Both the position numbers and the translations under genes were made by a program. The notes under the pieces were generated by a model that worked only from the letters and a program-made list of their open reading frames with translations, was not told the DNA's origin and made no database searches. From Candidatus Cloacimonadota bacterium (GTDB taxonomy: Bacteria > Cloacimonadota > Cloacimonadia > Cloacimonadales > TCS61), in the NCBI GenBank assembly GCA_030621085.1, contig JAUXIJ010000026.1, positions 1 to 39,808 of the forward strand: a DNA stretch of 39,808 bases. Reading direction: 5' to 3'. Each line of letters starts with the position of its first letter. Positions within the stretch are counted from its first letter, which is position 1. Below, in pieces: positions 26,556-35,678 of this stretch.

Positions 26556-27227
26556 ATGAGAAGATTCATTCTGGCACTTTTATTAATTATCCTAGCGGTT
26601 AATCTCGCAGGTAAGGAATATTCGGTGCGCAAAGCTATGCTTTACTCTGCCATTGCTCCGGGATTGGGTGAGATCTATATACAGGACTACAAAAAAGGTG
26701 CAATTTTCATCACTTCCGAAGCTGCTATCTTATTCACTTATTTTCGATTGAAAGCTGAAACCAAATGGGCAGTAGATTCTTATAAACAATTTGCTTTCTC
26801 TATGGCAGATGTTCCCAAAAACCGGGAAGATGAATATTACCAGATGATTCAGGATTATATAAGCAGTGATAATTATAACGAATCTATAATTCGAGATGCG
26901 CGAAATCATTTCCTGATCTATAATAATGATCCGCTTGGTTATGAGGAATACTTGGAAAATTATCTGATTCCGGAAGATCTGGTATGGGATTGGGAAACCA
27001 ATAGAAACTGGTTTAAATACAGAGAGTTGCGCCGTGATAAACAAGATTTCGAGATCTACACAAAATTCGCCATGGCAGCTGCAATTTTGAACAGGATAGT
27101 AAGCATGATCGATTCTGCCGTCTCGGTGAAGAAATTAAATAGAAGCGGAAAATACCTTGGAAAATTAAGCTTCAAACCCGATTATAAAAAAAGAGGAATG
27201 GAGATAAATTATGAATACCGTTTCTAA
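26556..27227 (+). CDS. Exported DUF5683-like protein, paralogue 2
   Basis: 223 aa, signal peptide MRRFILALLLIILAVNLAG. The core VRKAMLYSAIAPGLGEIYIQD plus a hydrophobic helix aligns with the flanking genes, as does the late helix AMAAAILNRIVSMIDSAVSV and the terminal INYEYRF. It starts three bases after paralogue 1 and overlaps paralogue 3 by 17 bases. Function unknown; the tight spacing suggests the three products work together or in a complex. Confidence 0.65.
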   Translation: MRRFILALLLIILAVNLAGKEYSVRKAMLYSAIAPGLGEIYIQDYKKGAIFITSEAAILFTYFRLKAETKWAVDSYKQFAFSMADVPKNREDEYYQMIQDYISSDNYNESIIRDARNHFLIYNNDPLGYEEYLENYLIPEDLVWDWETNRNWFKYRELRRDKQDFEIYTKFAMAAAILNRIVSMIDSAVSVKKLNRSGKYLGKLSFKPDYKKRGMEINYEYRF

Positions 27228-27885
27228 AACAAAAGTTGTAATTATCCTAATATTCCTGATTATTTTCTCTTCACTTTTTGCTGGGGAAAATGCAGGCAGG
27301 AAATATTTTTTCAGGTCTTTGCTGATCCCGGGTTGGGGTGAGTTGTCCCAAAAAAATAGTTCGGGTTATATTTTTCTAACTTCAGAATTGTTGTTTTGGT
27401 CTTCTCGTTATTATTTCTTGGAAGAAGCAGATCTGAAGGATAAAGCTTCTTTCAATTATGCTGTTAAATTTGCACATATAGATCCGAATACAGATTATTC
27501 CAACGAGTACTTCTTTCATTTAAAAAGATACGACAGTTCAGGCTATGAAACCGGCGGATATAATGCCTATATTGTAGAATTAGCTAAAAATCTTTACCCG
27601 GAAGACTTGGAAGCCCAAACTGCATATATAAACGCAAATACTTATTCCGATGAATATTTCTGGCAATGGGATGATGATGACAAACAACACGAATATGCGA
27701 TACTGCGAAAAAGGATCATCCAATACAATGATTACGCCAAAGCTTTTGTGGGTGCCATTTTAGCCAATCATCTTATAAGTGCTATTAATTCTCTGCGGAT
27801 TAATTCCAAGCTGAAAAGACTGCAGGCAGGAATTGAATTTAATAATAACATGAATCCAATAATTTCAATAAAATATAATTTTTAA
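27211..27885 (+). CDS. Exported DUF5683-like protein, paralogue 3
   Basis: 224 aa, hydrophobic signal segment KVVIILIFLIIFSSLFAGE. It shares the core FFRSLLIPGWGELSQKN, the following hydrophobic stretch, the late helix VGAILANHLISAINSLRI and the final ISIKYNF with paralogues 1 and 2. GGAG lies eight bases before the ATG, inside the end of the preceding gene. The sequences have diverged far apart from the core, so the triplication is old. Confidence 0.65.
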   Translation: MNTVSKTKVVIILIFLIIFSSLFAGENAGRKYFFRSLLIPGWGELSQKNSSGYIFLTSELLFWSSRYYFLEEADLKDKASFNYAVKFAHIDPNTDYSNEYFFHLKRYDSSGYETGGYNAYIVELAKNLYPEDLEAQTAYINANTYSDEYFWQWDDDDKQHEYAILRKRIIQYNDYAKAFVGAILANHLISAINSLRINSKLKRLQAGIEFNNNMNPIISIKYNF

Positions 27886-27909
27886 AAAATAAAATGAGGA
27901 GAAATTAAC

Positions 27910-29436
27910 ATGGCTGTGGTTATTACAGGGAAAAACCTGACCATTGAAGATGTGTATAATGTAGCTCATCGTAATGAAAAGGTGGAACTTCATCCTGATG
28001 CACTGCAAAGAATTCAAAAGTGCAGAATATTTATCGAGGAGAAGATCCAAGAAGGTGAGATAATGTATGGAGTGAATACCGGAATTGGTGAATTCTCTGA
28101 AGTCGTTCTAAATGACGAGCAGATCAAACAATTCCAGAAATACCTGATCTATAATCACTCAGCGGGTATTGGAAAACCCTGTCCTATCGAGCATGTACGT
28201 GCAGCTATGCTTTCCAGGATCAATGTACATGCCAACGGCAATTCGGGATGTCGTCCGATAATCACCCAGACATTTATAGAAATGCTGAATAAAGGCGTAA
28301 CCCCAGTTGTTTGTGAAAAAGGCAGTGTGGGAGCTTGCGGAGACCTTTCCTCGATGAGCCAGATCGCTCTTCTTATGATGGGTGAAGGTGAAGCATTTTA
28401 CAAAGGTGAACGATTTCCGGGAAAAGTTGCTTTGGAAAAAGCCGGCATTAAAATACCCGGACTTAAAGCGAGGGACGGTCTCGCCAGTATTAATGGCAGC
28501 AACTTACTTACCGGTATTGCTGCATTGATAATCTATGAGACAGAAAGATTTTTCAAACAAGCGGAAATTGCTGCTGCAATGACCCTCGAAGCCCTGATGG
28601 CTAACCTGAAACCTTATGATGAAAGACTTCATAAACTCCGAGGTTTCCAGGGTGCTGTAACATGCGCAAAAAATTTAAAAAAAATGATCGCTGATTCTGA
28701 CCTTCTTAAAGGAATGAAAGTAAAAGTTCAGGATGCCTATAGTATGCGTTCCACACCTCAGGTTATAGGTGCAGCTCTCGACCAATTAAGATGGACAAGA
28801 AGTCAGATAGAGATCGAGCTTAACGGTGTTGGCGATAATCCTGTATTTCTTCCTGATGATGGGATCGTTCTTACAGGAGCTAATTTCCAGGGTTCTCCTA
28901 TCAGTGTTCCGGTCGATATGCTTGGAGCCTGCATCACTATGGTTTGCGTTATCTCCGAAAGACGTCTTAACCGCCTGTTAAATCCTGCTTTGAGTGTTGG
29001 TCTGCCTGCCTTTCTAACAAAAGGGGCAGGAATGTTCTCCGGTCATATGCTCAGCCAATATACGGCAGATATGATGATAGTTGAACAGAGGATTTTGTCA
29101 ACTCCTGCTTCCTGTCAATCAATTCCTGCGGCTGCCGATCAGGAGGATTTTGTAAGTATGGGAATGAACACATCCCTAAAGACACGACAAATACTTGATA
29201 ATGCTTATGGTATTCTTGGAATAGAATTCATTGCTGCTGCACAAGCACTCGATTTCAGAGATTTCAAACCCGGAAAAGGAACCCGGGCAGCTCATAAAGC
29301 TGTGAGAAAAATTGTTGAACATCTGGATATAGATAGACCGCTTTTCGATGATCATAATAATATGATGGAAACTGTGAAAAATAGAGACATACTGCATGCT
29401 GTGGAAGAAGAAATCGGAGAATTACAAACTTATTAG
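27910..29436 (+). CDS. hutH: Aromatic amino acid ammonia-lyase, histidine ammonia-lyase type
   Basis: 508-aa enzyme of the HAL/PAL/TAL family, which removes ammonia from an aromatic amino acid; the product for His is urocanate. The MIO-forming triad normally Ala-Ser-Gly is Ala142-Cys143-Gly144 here (GSVGACGDLSSMSQ, codon TGC). Selectivity positions favour His: YNHSAG matches the SHAAG region of HAL and DQEDFVSMG keeps the QED of HAL rather than the NQD of PAL. GAGGAG precedes ATG. The rest of the hut pathway (hutU, hutI) is not adjacent. Family certain, substrate likely but unproven. Confidence 0.87.
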   Translation: MAVVITGKNLTIEDVYNVAHRNEKVELHPDALQRIQKCRIFIEEKIQEGEIMYGVNTGIGEFSEVVLNDEQIKQFQKYLIYNHSAGIGKPCPIEHVRAAMLSRINVHANGNSGCRPIITQTFIEMLNKGVTPVVCEKGSVGACGDLSSMSQIALLMMGEGEAFYKGERFPGKVALEKAGIKIPGLKARDGLASINGSNLLTGIAALIIYETERFFKQAEIAAAMTLEALMANLKPYDERLHKLRGFQGAVTCAKNLKKMIADSDLLKGMKVKVQDAYSMRSTPQVIGAALDQLRWTRSQIEIELNGVGDNPVFLPDDGIVLTGANFQGSPISVPVDMLGACITMVCVISERRLNRLLNPALSVGLPAFLTKGAGMFSGHMLSQYTADMMIVEQRILSTPASCQSIPAAADQEDFVSMGMNTSLKTRQILDNAYGILGIEFIAAAQALDFRDFKPGKGTRAAHKAVRKIVEHLDIDRPLFDDHNNMMETVKNRDILHAVEEEIGELQTY

Positions 29437-29523
29437 AGTGGATATCATGAAAATGAAAAAGCAAATCAATTTCAATATTCTGATCTATATCGTTAGAAAT
29501 CACAGATTATAGTTGGAGATGCT

Positions 29524-31593
29524 TTGCTACGTAAACTAGTTCTGCCGTTATTTATAGTTCTATTGACAATAACCGGATGTGTTTATTACAATACGTTTTT
29601 CAATGCAGAGAAGTATTTTGAAGAAGCAAACACAATGGCCTTGAGAGACGACGGCACTCCCACAGTAAATGCAATTCAGAAATACAATAAGGTCATCAAA
29701 AAATGCGGTGTAGTATTAACAGATTATAAAGACAGCAAATATGCCGATGACGCTTTATTCCTGATGGCAAAGTGTCTTTATTATATTGGAAGAAATTACA
29801 CTCAGGCAATAAAGAACTTTGAGGAACTTATCGAATTTTATCCGGAAAGTGAATTCGTGCCGGAAGCCATGATCTATATTGCCAGATCAAAATATAATTT
29901 CAGACAGAAAGAAGAAGCATATCAATTACTTCATGATTTCCTTTTACTCGATGAATTTAAAGAATATCATCCACAGGCATTACAGCTTCTGGCAAATTAT
30001 CATCTGGAAGAAGAAGATTACGTACAAACAGATTTCTACCTGCAGAAGTTGATAGAAAAATATCCCAAATCAAAAGAATATGAAACTGCCTTTTTCCTGA
30101 AAGGAAAATCACAACATGATGCTGGAAACTACAAGAATTCCAATGATATTTTCTTTTCATTGTTGAAATCAAAAGTTTCAAGAAATATTAAGTATGATGC
30201 CAGATACTACATGGCTTTAAACTTCCTACTCATGGATGATTTTCAGAATTCTGTGGATTATGCTAATTACCTTCTGAAGAAAGAATATCGTGAAAGTGAG
30301 ATATCTAAGATAAGGATACTACAAGCCCGAGGATTGGCCGAACTGGAAAATACCGATGAAGCTATAGCTATTCTGCAAGCAGTTACTGAAGATAATAAAC
30401 GTTCAAAGTTAGCTGCGGATTCTTTTTTTTACCTGGGAGAAATTCATTTCAACATTCTGCTCGATTACCAGGGAGCCATTGATAACTATAACAAGGTAAA
30501 AACAGAATTTAGCAAATCAGAATTTATTGAGCAAGCACTTACCAAAAGTGCAGTTGCCAGCCAAATTATTCAGTTTCATAATCCCAGTTCAAATATTGAG
30601 GCTGAGCAATTGGTGAACCAACAGTTTAAACTTGCTGAGTTTTACATCGAAACGCTGAATATGCCCGATTCTGCTCTCATGGTCTATGATATTGTTATTA
30701 CTCAAAAGGCGGATCTGATAAAGCAACTTGATTCTCTGGAAGCTGCTGCTAAAATTTTGGAATTTCGCATCGATTCCCTGCAAACAATCAGTGATTCTTT
30801 GCAACTGGATCTAAGTATCGATACCCTGAAAACCCTCGGTGATTCTTTGCAGATCGAGAAAACTGAGACACAATCGGACACTATGAAGACCACACAGGAA
30901 TCGGTTGTTACATTGGTTCAACTGCAATCAGAATATAATACTGTGAACATGAAAATCGAAAACCAAATTGGGAACTTGGAACAATACGACTGCGAATTCA
31001 TTCCTTATGCAAAGTTCGTTAAACTCTGGATATTCAAAACCATGTTAAATGATTCCACTGAAGTTCAAAATATCTTTAATGATTTGCAGCAGAACTATCC
31101 CGGGAATAGATATGCTTTTGCTGCAAGTTCATTGCTGGAAGGCAAAGAATTAGAATTAACTACTCTGCGACATATCAAAGAACTAGAAGAATATCAGCGT
31201 GCTATTGAGCACTTTGAAAATAATCCTTCCACAAGCGTGGAACTTCTGCTTCCAATAGCCCAAAATGATGAACATGAATTTTCAAAAAAAGCAATGTACA
31301 GTCTGGGTTATATTCAATATTTTCTTTTAGCAGATAGTTTATCTGCAAAACCATTTTTGGATTCTTTACTTACTATCGAAGACAATGACTTCAAAAGTTC
31401 GATCTATCAATTCTACGATGGAACTTTTTTCATAAAATTAAATCAACTTCCTGCTTTGAAATTACAAATTGAAAAGGAAAAAGAGCAGGAAGATACCCTA
31501 AAAAAACAAGAAGAGCAGAAAGAATTAGAAAAATCCGAAGAACCACAAAAAAGTGAAAATACCGAAGAGAAAAGTAAACCCGTTAAACCATAA
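29524..31593 (+). CDS. TPR-repeat lipoprotein
   Basis: 689 aa beginning with TTG. GGAG lies five bases upstream, and the resulting MLRKLVLPLFIVLLTITGC is a clean lipoprotein signal with lipobox TITGC. An ATG at 29519 is out of frame and stops after six codons. Tetratricopeptide-like helices (ALFLMAKCLYYIGRNYTQAI, DSFFYLGEIHFNILLDYQGAI and others) run over about residues 70-400, as in BamD/Tol-type scaffolds. A coiled region with repeated DSLQ motifs covers about 405-470, more helices follow, and the tail is rich in Lys, Glu and Gln. A periplasmic scaffold role is likely; no specific complex can be named. Confidence 0.8.
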   Translation: MLRKLVLPLFIVLLTITGCVYYNTFFNAEKYFEEANTMALRDDGTPTVNAIQKYNKVIKKCGVVLTDYKDSKYADDALFLMAKCLYYIGRNYTQAIKNFEELIEFYPESEFVPEAMIYIARSKYNFRQKEEAYQLLHDFLLLDEFKEYHPQALQLLANYHLEEEDYVQTDFYLQKLIEKYPKSKEYETAFFLKGKSQHDAGNYKNSNDIFFSLLKSKVSRNIKYDARYYMALNFLLMDDFQNSVDYANYLLKKEYRESEISKIRILQARGLAELENTDEAIAILQAVTEDNKRSKLAADSFFYLGEIHFNILLDYQGAIDNYNKVKTEFSKSEFIEQALTKSAVASQIIQFHNPSSNIEAEQLVNQQFKLAEFYIETLNMPDSALMVYDIVITQKADLIKQLDSLEAAAKILEFRIDSLQTISDSLQLDLSIDTLKTLGDSLQIEKTETQSDTMKTTQESVVTLVQLQSEYNTVNMKIENQIGNLEQYDCEFIPYAKFVKLWIFKTMLNDSTEVQNIFNDLQQNYPGNRYAFAASSLLEGKELELTTLRHIKELEEYQRAIEHFENNPSTSVELLLPIAQNDEHEFSKKAMYSLGYIQYFLLADSLSAKPFLDSLLTIEDNDFKSSIYQFYDGTFFIKLNQLPALKLQIEKEKEQEDTLKKQEEQKELEKSEEPQKSENTEEKSKPVKP

Positions 31594-31596
31594 TAA

Positions 31597-32238
31597 ATGG
31601 GAAACATTGTAAAAAAATCTTTTTTTGAACAACAAAATACTTTTTTAAAAACATTCATTATTTTCATCGGGATAGTAATCTCTGCTTCGGTTGATTTTTA
31701 TACTTTACTCATGATCTTCATTTTCACTCTTCTTTATATTATCATTTCTCCCCATATTTATTTTCGCTGGTTAAAAACCATTCTGATATTGTTGCCATTT
31801 TATATTTCTTTCTTTATTTTTGGTATAATATTTAACATTCCATTTAATAAGCACAGTTATATGGCTGTAAAAATAACATATATCCTTCTTCTTTCTGTCT
31901 ACCTGGTTTCTACTACTTCAATAGAAACATTCCTAACAGATTCAGCTACATTAAGAAAAAATAAATATTTGAACAAATTTCGCTTTTTCCTGGTTGCTAC
32001 GATCTGTTTTATTCCAATTCTTATTAAGCAATTTGAAACTATAAAAAAAAAGCATAAAAATATATTTAATATATTATCCCGGGCAGTATCTCAAAGCATG
32101 GATGAAATAAAACATGTAGAGATGGAAACTTTGAAGAAATTGGAAAATTCAAGTATAGGAAGTAGATTTGCCATATTACCAAATCTTTATTTATTACTGC
32201 TTCTGTTGATGTATTTTATTGTATTTATTGTAAAATAA
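31597..32238 (+). CDS. Possible EcfT/CbiQ-like transmembrane protein
   Basis: 213-aa very hydrophobic protein with about five membrane helices (around residues 18-50, 60-82, 90-108, 128-148 and 192-212) and a basic cytoplasmic loop (KKKHKNIFNILSRAVSQSM). This layout is like the EcfT/CbiQ subunit of ECF vitamin and metal transporters, and the gene directly precedes truA as ecfT does in Firmicutes. The two Ala-Arg-Gly coupling motifs of EcfT are not seen and no ATPase genes are present, so the call is tentative. No clear SD; it starts three bases after the TPR lipoprotein stop. Confidence 0.45.
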   Translation: MGNIVKKSFFEQQNTFLKTFIIFIGIVISASVDFYTLLMIFIFTLLYIIISPHIYFRWLKTILILLPFYISFFIFGIIFNIPFNKHSYMAVKITYILLLSVYLVSTTSIETFLTDSATLRKNKYLNKFRFFLVATICFIPILIKQFETIKKKHKNIFNILSRAVSQSMDEIKHVEMETLKKLENSSIGSRFAILPNLYLLLLLLMYFIVFIVK

Positions 32239-32248
32239 TGAGGAGCTA

Positions 32249-33004
32249 ATGAAAAGATATCTTTTGCGAATATCTTATGATGGAAACGCTTTTAGCGGCT
32301 GGCAGTCTCAAAAAGAAGACAGAACCGTACAAAAGGTAATCGAAAATGCCTTATCGGAAATCACCAAAAAGAGTGTAAAAATCACCTGCGCCGGTCGAAC
32401 CGATGCCGGTGTACATGCTCTGCGACAGTACGCTCACTTCGATTTTGACCAGAATATGACCCCCGAGCAGATAAAGTTTGCTCTCCAGGCAAAATTGCCA
32501 GCAGATATTTCAATACAAAAAGTATTTGCAGTGATCGAGGGTTTCAATGCCCGATATGACGCTATAAACAGAACATACAAATACTTGATCACGAAGCAGC
32601 GAACGCCTTTTAACAGATACTATAAAAGCTTCTTGCCAAAAAAAAATATCAGGAAAAATATTATCCGAAATTGTCTGCCGTTCTTCCTGGGAAAACACGA
32701 TTTTACTTCTTTTTCTAAATACAATCCGGATTTGAATAATTGTTTTTGTGAAATAGCTCAGCTTAATTTTAAAGATACCGGAAATGAATACATTTTTACA
32801 ATTTCAGCAAACAGGTTCCTGCATAATATGGTTCGCAGAATTGTGGGAACTGTAATAAATATTTCGCATTTTGAACTGGAACCTGAGATCATCAGGGATT
32901 TGATAGCTGCAAAGGATCAAAATAATAAATTGATCGAGACTGCCCCACCCCAGGGATTATATCTGGAAGAGGTAGAATATCCACAAAAAAAATTCATTTT
33001 GTAA
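32249..33004 (+). CDS. truA: tRNA pseudouridine synthase A
   Basis: 251-aa enzyme that converts uridines 38-40 of tRNA anticodon stems to pseudouridine, full length for the family. The catalytic Asp is D52 in CAGRTDAGVHALRQ. Other family motifs are ISYDGNAFSGWQSQ at the N-terminus, FNARYDAINRTYKY, and FLHNMVRRIVGT near residue 190. GAGGAG precedes ATG. It appears to be the last gene of the co-directional run that begins at the PorV-like gene. Confidence 0.97.
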   Translation: MKRYLLRISYDGNAFSGWQSQKEDRTVQKVIENALSEITKKSVKITCAGRTDAGVHALRQYAHFDFDQNMTPEQIKFALQAKLPADISIQKVFAVIEGFNARYDAINRTYKYLITKQRTPFNRYYKSFLPKKNIRKNIIRNCLPFFLGKHDFTSFSKYNPDLNNCFCEIAQLNFKDTGNEYIFTISANRFLHNMVRRIVGTVINISHFELEPEIIRDLIAAKDQNNKLIETAPPQGLYLEEVEYPQKKFIL

Positions 33005-33185
33005 GCATAAAAATCGTTACTTTTATTAGTAATGATGAGTTTTTCAGCTTTTTTTATTCTCATTCAAAATACTTTATTATTCTAATTTAATTATTTATAC
33101 AAATAAAAAGAGAATGAAAATAATAATTTTATTGACGGAAAGTGTGTAATTTTAATAAAAGTAACTAATATATTAGGGGGTAAAT

Positions 33186-35540
33186 ATGTTTAAAAAAACG
33201 AATGCAATATACTTTATACTGGTATTTGTCGCATTTTTCTTAATACTATCTTCCTGCGATGGAAGAAAAGGGACATTGAATACAAACATCCAACCTGAGA
33301 TTATGATAACAAACTATTTTGGAGTAGATAGTCTCAATCAAATAGAGGATCCTCTATTATTCCAGCAGACAATTCAATGGAGTGCCTATGATGAAGATGG
33401 TATTGTTGAAGGATTTGCATTTAGAGTACTAAATGAGGATGAGGAGCCAATAACAACACCGGGTCACGATGTAATTGATGACGAAGGATGGGTTAAATTT
33501 TATGCACCAAATGCAGAAACAGATATTCCATTGGATCAATCTACACAAACTACAATCTGGATAGAACAGACTTATGCAACAATAAATTTCCCAGCTGCTG
33601 ATGCTAATGGTGATAGTGCAAATATTATAAGCATTTTCGAAGTGAAATGCATAGATAATAGTGAGGAAGAAAGCAACATTGCAAGAAAGTACTTTCAGGC
33701 TTATTCAACTATACCCACAGTTATTGCAAGTTCTACAAAAGGTCCCATAAATGGAGAAACAATTAGCACTGCTATTAATTTTGAGTTTTCAATGAACGAC
33801 GATGATCCATATGTTGGTGCTGTTCCTTATTACTTCTTATATAAATTAGAGAGAAGATATCTGAATGGTGATACACTTACTGTAGAAGAGGGTGGTTATC
33901 CTGACGAGTGGATTTCTACATATGGTTCACCTGATATTATGCATGCTCTGCATAGTGGATTAACCAACAATCCTCTCATTCCTAATACACTTATCGATGA
34001 TATTCCACAGGATTCAACTTACTTACGTACAAAAGCTATTGATGCTGCCCTTATTGAATCGGAAGAATATGAAATATCATTTATTGTTAAAGAGGGCTTT
34101 TATCCTGGTACAGTAATATATTACGGTGATGGTGATGGTAATAAGAATGGAATTTATGCACTTGGAACTCATCATTTTGCATCATTTCTGGACGAAGGGT
34201 TAAATGATATCTTACCTTCAGTTATGACTTCTGATGGTGCTCATCATGCCACATCATTCTGGTATAATGGTGAGGCTAAATATACTGCAATTGGAAGTGA
34301 TGACTTCAAAATCTACATGAGATGGGGTTATAATGGAGAATTTGAAGATAATAATCCTCAGAAGCAAAGACTGGATGAAACTCTCGATGAATTAACCAAT
34401 CTACCCTATTATTGTGAAATTGTTTATTACGATATTAGATTAGATGATGCGCCATATTATTATCCGCCGATCCCGGCAATCGGAGATTTTCTTCAGGTTG
34501 ATGATGATGGCAAAGAATGGCTTAGAATATCTGCTTACAGTGCTATCGGTCAGGCAACCACAGTTACACTTACAAGTTTTGGTGATGTACTTGAGAACAT
34601 GTATGGTGAGCATACATTTGAAGTTCGAGCTATAGACCTGCAGGGGGAAGTAGATCAAACTCCTCATGAATTTACATTTACCATCGTACCACCAGTTCTT
34701 AAAGCTGAAAAAGAAGGTGTACTGATCATTGACGATGAATTTGATACACTTGAAGCTCCTGGAGCTATTATCGATTCATTATATACATACTTTGTCTCCG
34801 GTTATACAACCGACCCCGACTCTATTAATAGAGAAGATCGTCTTGATCTGTTACTTGATTACGGAATAGTTGGACTTCATCATGGAAAGAGTATTATTGC
34901 ATCATCAGATATACAGCAGTATAAGACTATCATTTACCACTCCGATAATGGAATAGCTGAAAGTAAATTTTGGAAAGAATATGAATCTTTGAAAATATTT
35001 TTGCTGCAAGGTGGTAACCTGATTATTAGTGCAGGGGCAACATTAAAAACAGTTCATATACAATGCGGTAATAAAGCATTCTCAATAATGGAAGACTATT
35101 TTGGAATTCCGATGAATAATGATGAAGCTATTGATAATGTATCAGTTGATTATACCGATCAACCATTCTTTATAGGAGCTACATCACAGGGAAGCTATAA
35201 TGATCTTGATCTGCAATTGCCAAGTTTTAATCCAACAATTACTAACCCAAATGTTCCGTTCTTATGTGTTAATGGACTTGGTCCGATTGCATATTTTGTT
35301 GATTACGATGCTGATGTTATATATAGATATAAGTGTAAAGATGTAGGTGAAGATCCTCCACAATGTCCATATCACATAGTTCCTACACAAGAAGAATATG
35401 ATATGTATAATGACCTGCCGGTGGCATTGAAGAAAGTGAACTCAAATAATACATGCTATATTTTTGGATTCCCTCTCTCTTATATGGTTCCGGATGATGT
35501 TAAATCTATGATGACGGAAATCTTAAATGATCTCCCGTAG
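33186..35540 (+). CDS. Large lipoprotein of unknown function
   Basis: 784 aa with lipoprotein signal (FLILSSC, lipobox Cys near residue 24). Asp/Glu/Tyr-rich, beta-sandwich-like regions (about 30-500) include segments that look like extracellular Ig-type folds. From about residue 515 a different domain begins: GVLIIDDEFDTLEAPGAII, then YKTIIYHSDNG and LKIFLLQGGNLIISAG. The same order of motifs occurs in the M1 peptidase of this window, suggesting a shared Rossmann/ThuA-like module. No sorting domain; the lipid anchor would hold it at the surface or periplasm. GGGGG precedes ATG. A terminator follows. Confidence 0.75.
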   Translation: MFKKTNAIYFILVFVAFFLILSSCDGRKGTLNTNIQPEIMITNYFGVDSLNQIEDPLLFQQTIQWSAYDEDGIVEGFAFRVLNEDEEPITTPGHDVIDDEGWVKFYAPNAETDIPLDQSTQTTIWIEQTYATINFPAADANGDSANIISIFEVKCIDNSEEESNIARKYFQAYSTIPTVIASSTKGPINGETISTAINFEFSMNDDDPYVGAVPYYFLYKLERRYLNGDTLTVEEGGYPDEWISTYGSPDIMHALHSGLTNNPLIPNTLIDDIPQDSTYLRTKAIDAALIESEEYEISFIVKEGFYPGTVIYYGDGDGNKNGIYALGTHHFASFLDEGLNDILPSVMTSDGAHHATSFWYNGEAKYTAIGSDDFKIYMRWGYNGEFEDNNPQKQRLDETLDELTNLPYYCEIVYYDIRLDDAPYYYPPIPAIGDFLQVDDDGKEWLRISAYSAIGQATTVTLTSFGDVLENMYGEHTFEVRAIDLQGEVDQTPHEFTFTIVPPVLKAEKEGVLIIDDEFDTLEAPGAIIDSLYTYFVSGYTTDPDSINREDRLDLLLDYGIVGLHHGKSIIASSDIQQYKTIIYHSDNGIAESKFWKEYESLKIFLLQGGNLIISAGATLKTVHIQCGNKAFSIMEDYFGIPMNNDEAIDNVSVDYTDQPFFIGATSQGSYNDLDLQLPSFNPTITNPNVPFLCVNGLGPIAYFVDYDADVIYRYKCKDVGEDPPQCPYHIVPTQEEYDMYNDLPVALKKVNSNNTCYIFGFPLSYMVPDDVKSMMTEILNDLP

Positions 35541-35555
35541 TTAGCTAATATACAT

Positions 35556-35590
35556 AAAGACACCTGAATAATATCAGGTGTCTTTTTTTT
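35556..35590 (+). terminator. Intrinsic terminator after the large lipoprotein gene
   Basis: AAAGACACCTGA (35556-35567) pairs perfectly with TCAGGTGTCTTT (35574-35585) around a six-base loop, followed by more T to 35590. Located 15 bases after the stop codon. Confidence 0.93.
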
Positions 35591-35632
35591 ATCTTTATAG
35601 GTAAAGGATTAGAATAATTAGGAAGTTTTAGC

Positions 35633-35668
35633 AAAAAAAACAGGGCATTATTGATGCCCTGTTTTTTA
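35633..35668 (-). terminator. Terminator of the Asp-box protein gene (probably bidirectional)
   Basis: CAGGGCAT (35641-35648) pairs with ATGCCCTG (35654-35661), flanked by an A run on the left and a T run on the right. Read on the minus strand it gives a stem followed by a T run just after the 35679 stop; it can also work for the plus strand. Confidence 0.9.
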
Positions 35669-35678
35669 TTTTTTTTGT

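Noticed and set aside
29519..29539. ATG start for the TPR lipoprotein
   Set aside because: This ATG is out of frame and stops after six codons; TTG at 29524 gives the lipoprotein signal with a good SD.
33010..33060. Terminator after truA
   Set aside because: A weak ATCGTTACT/AGTAATGAT hairpin exists, but the T-rich run does not follow the stem directly, so I did not call it.
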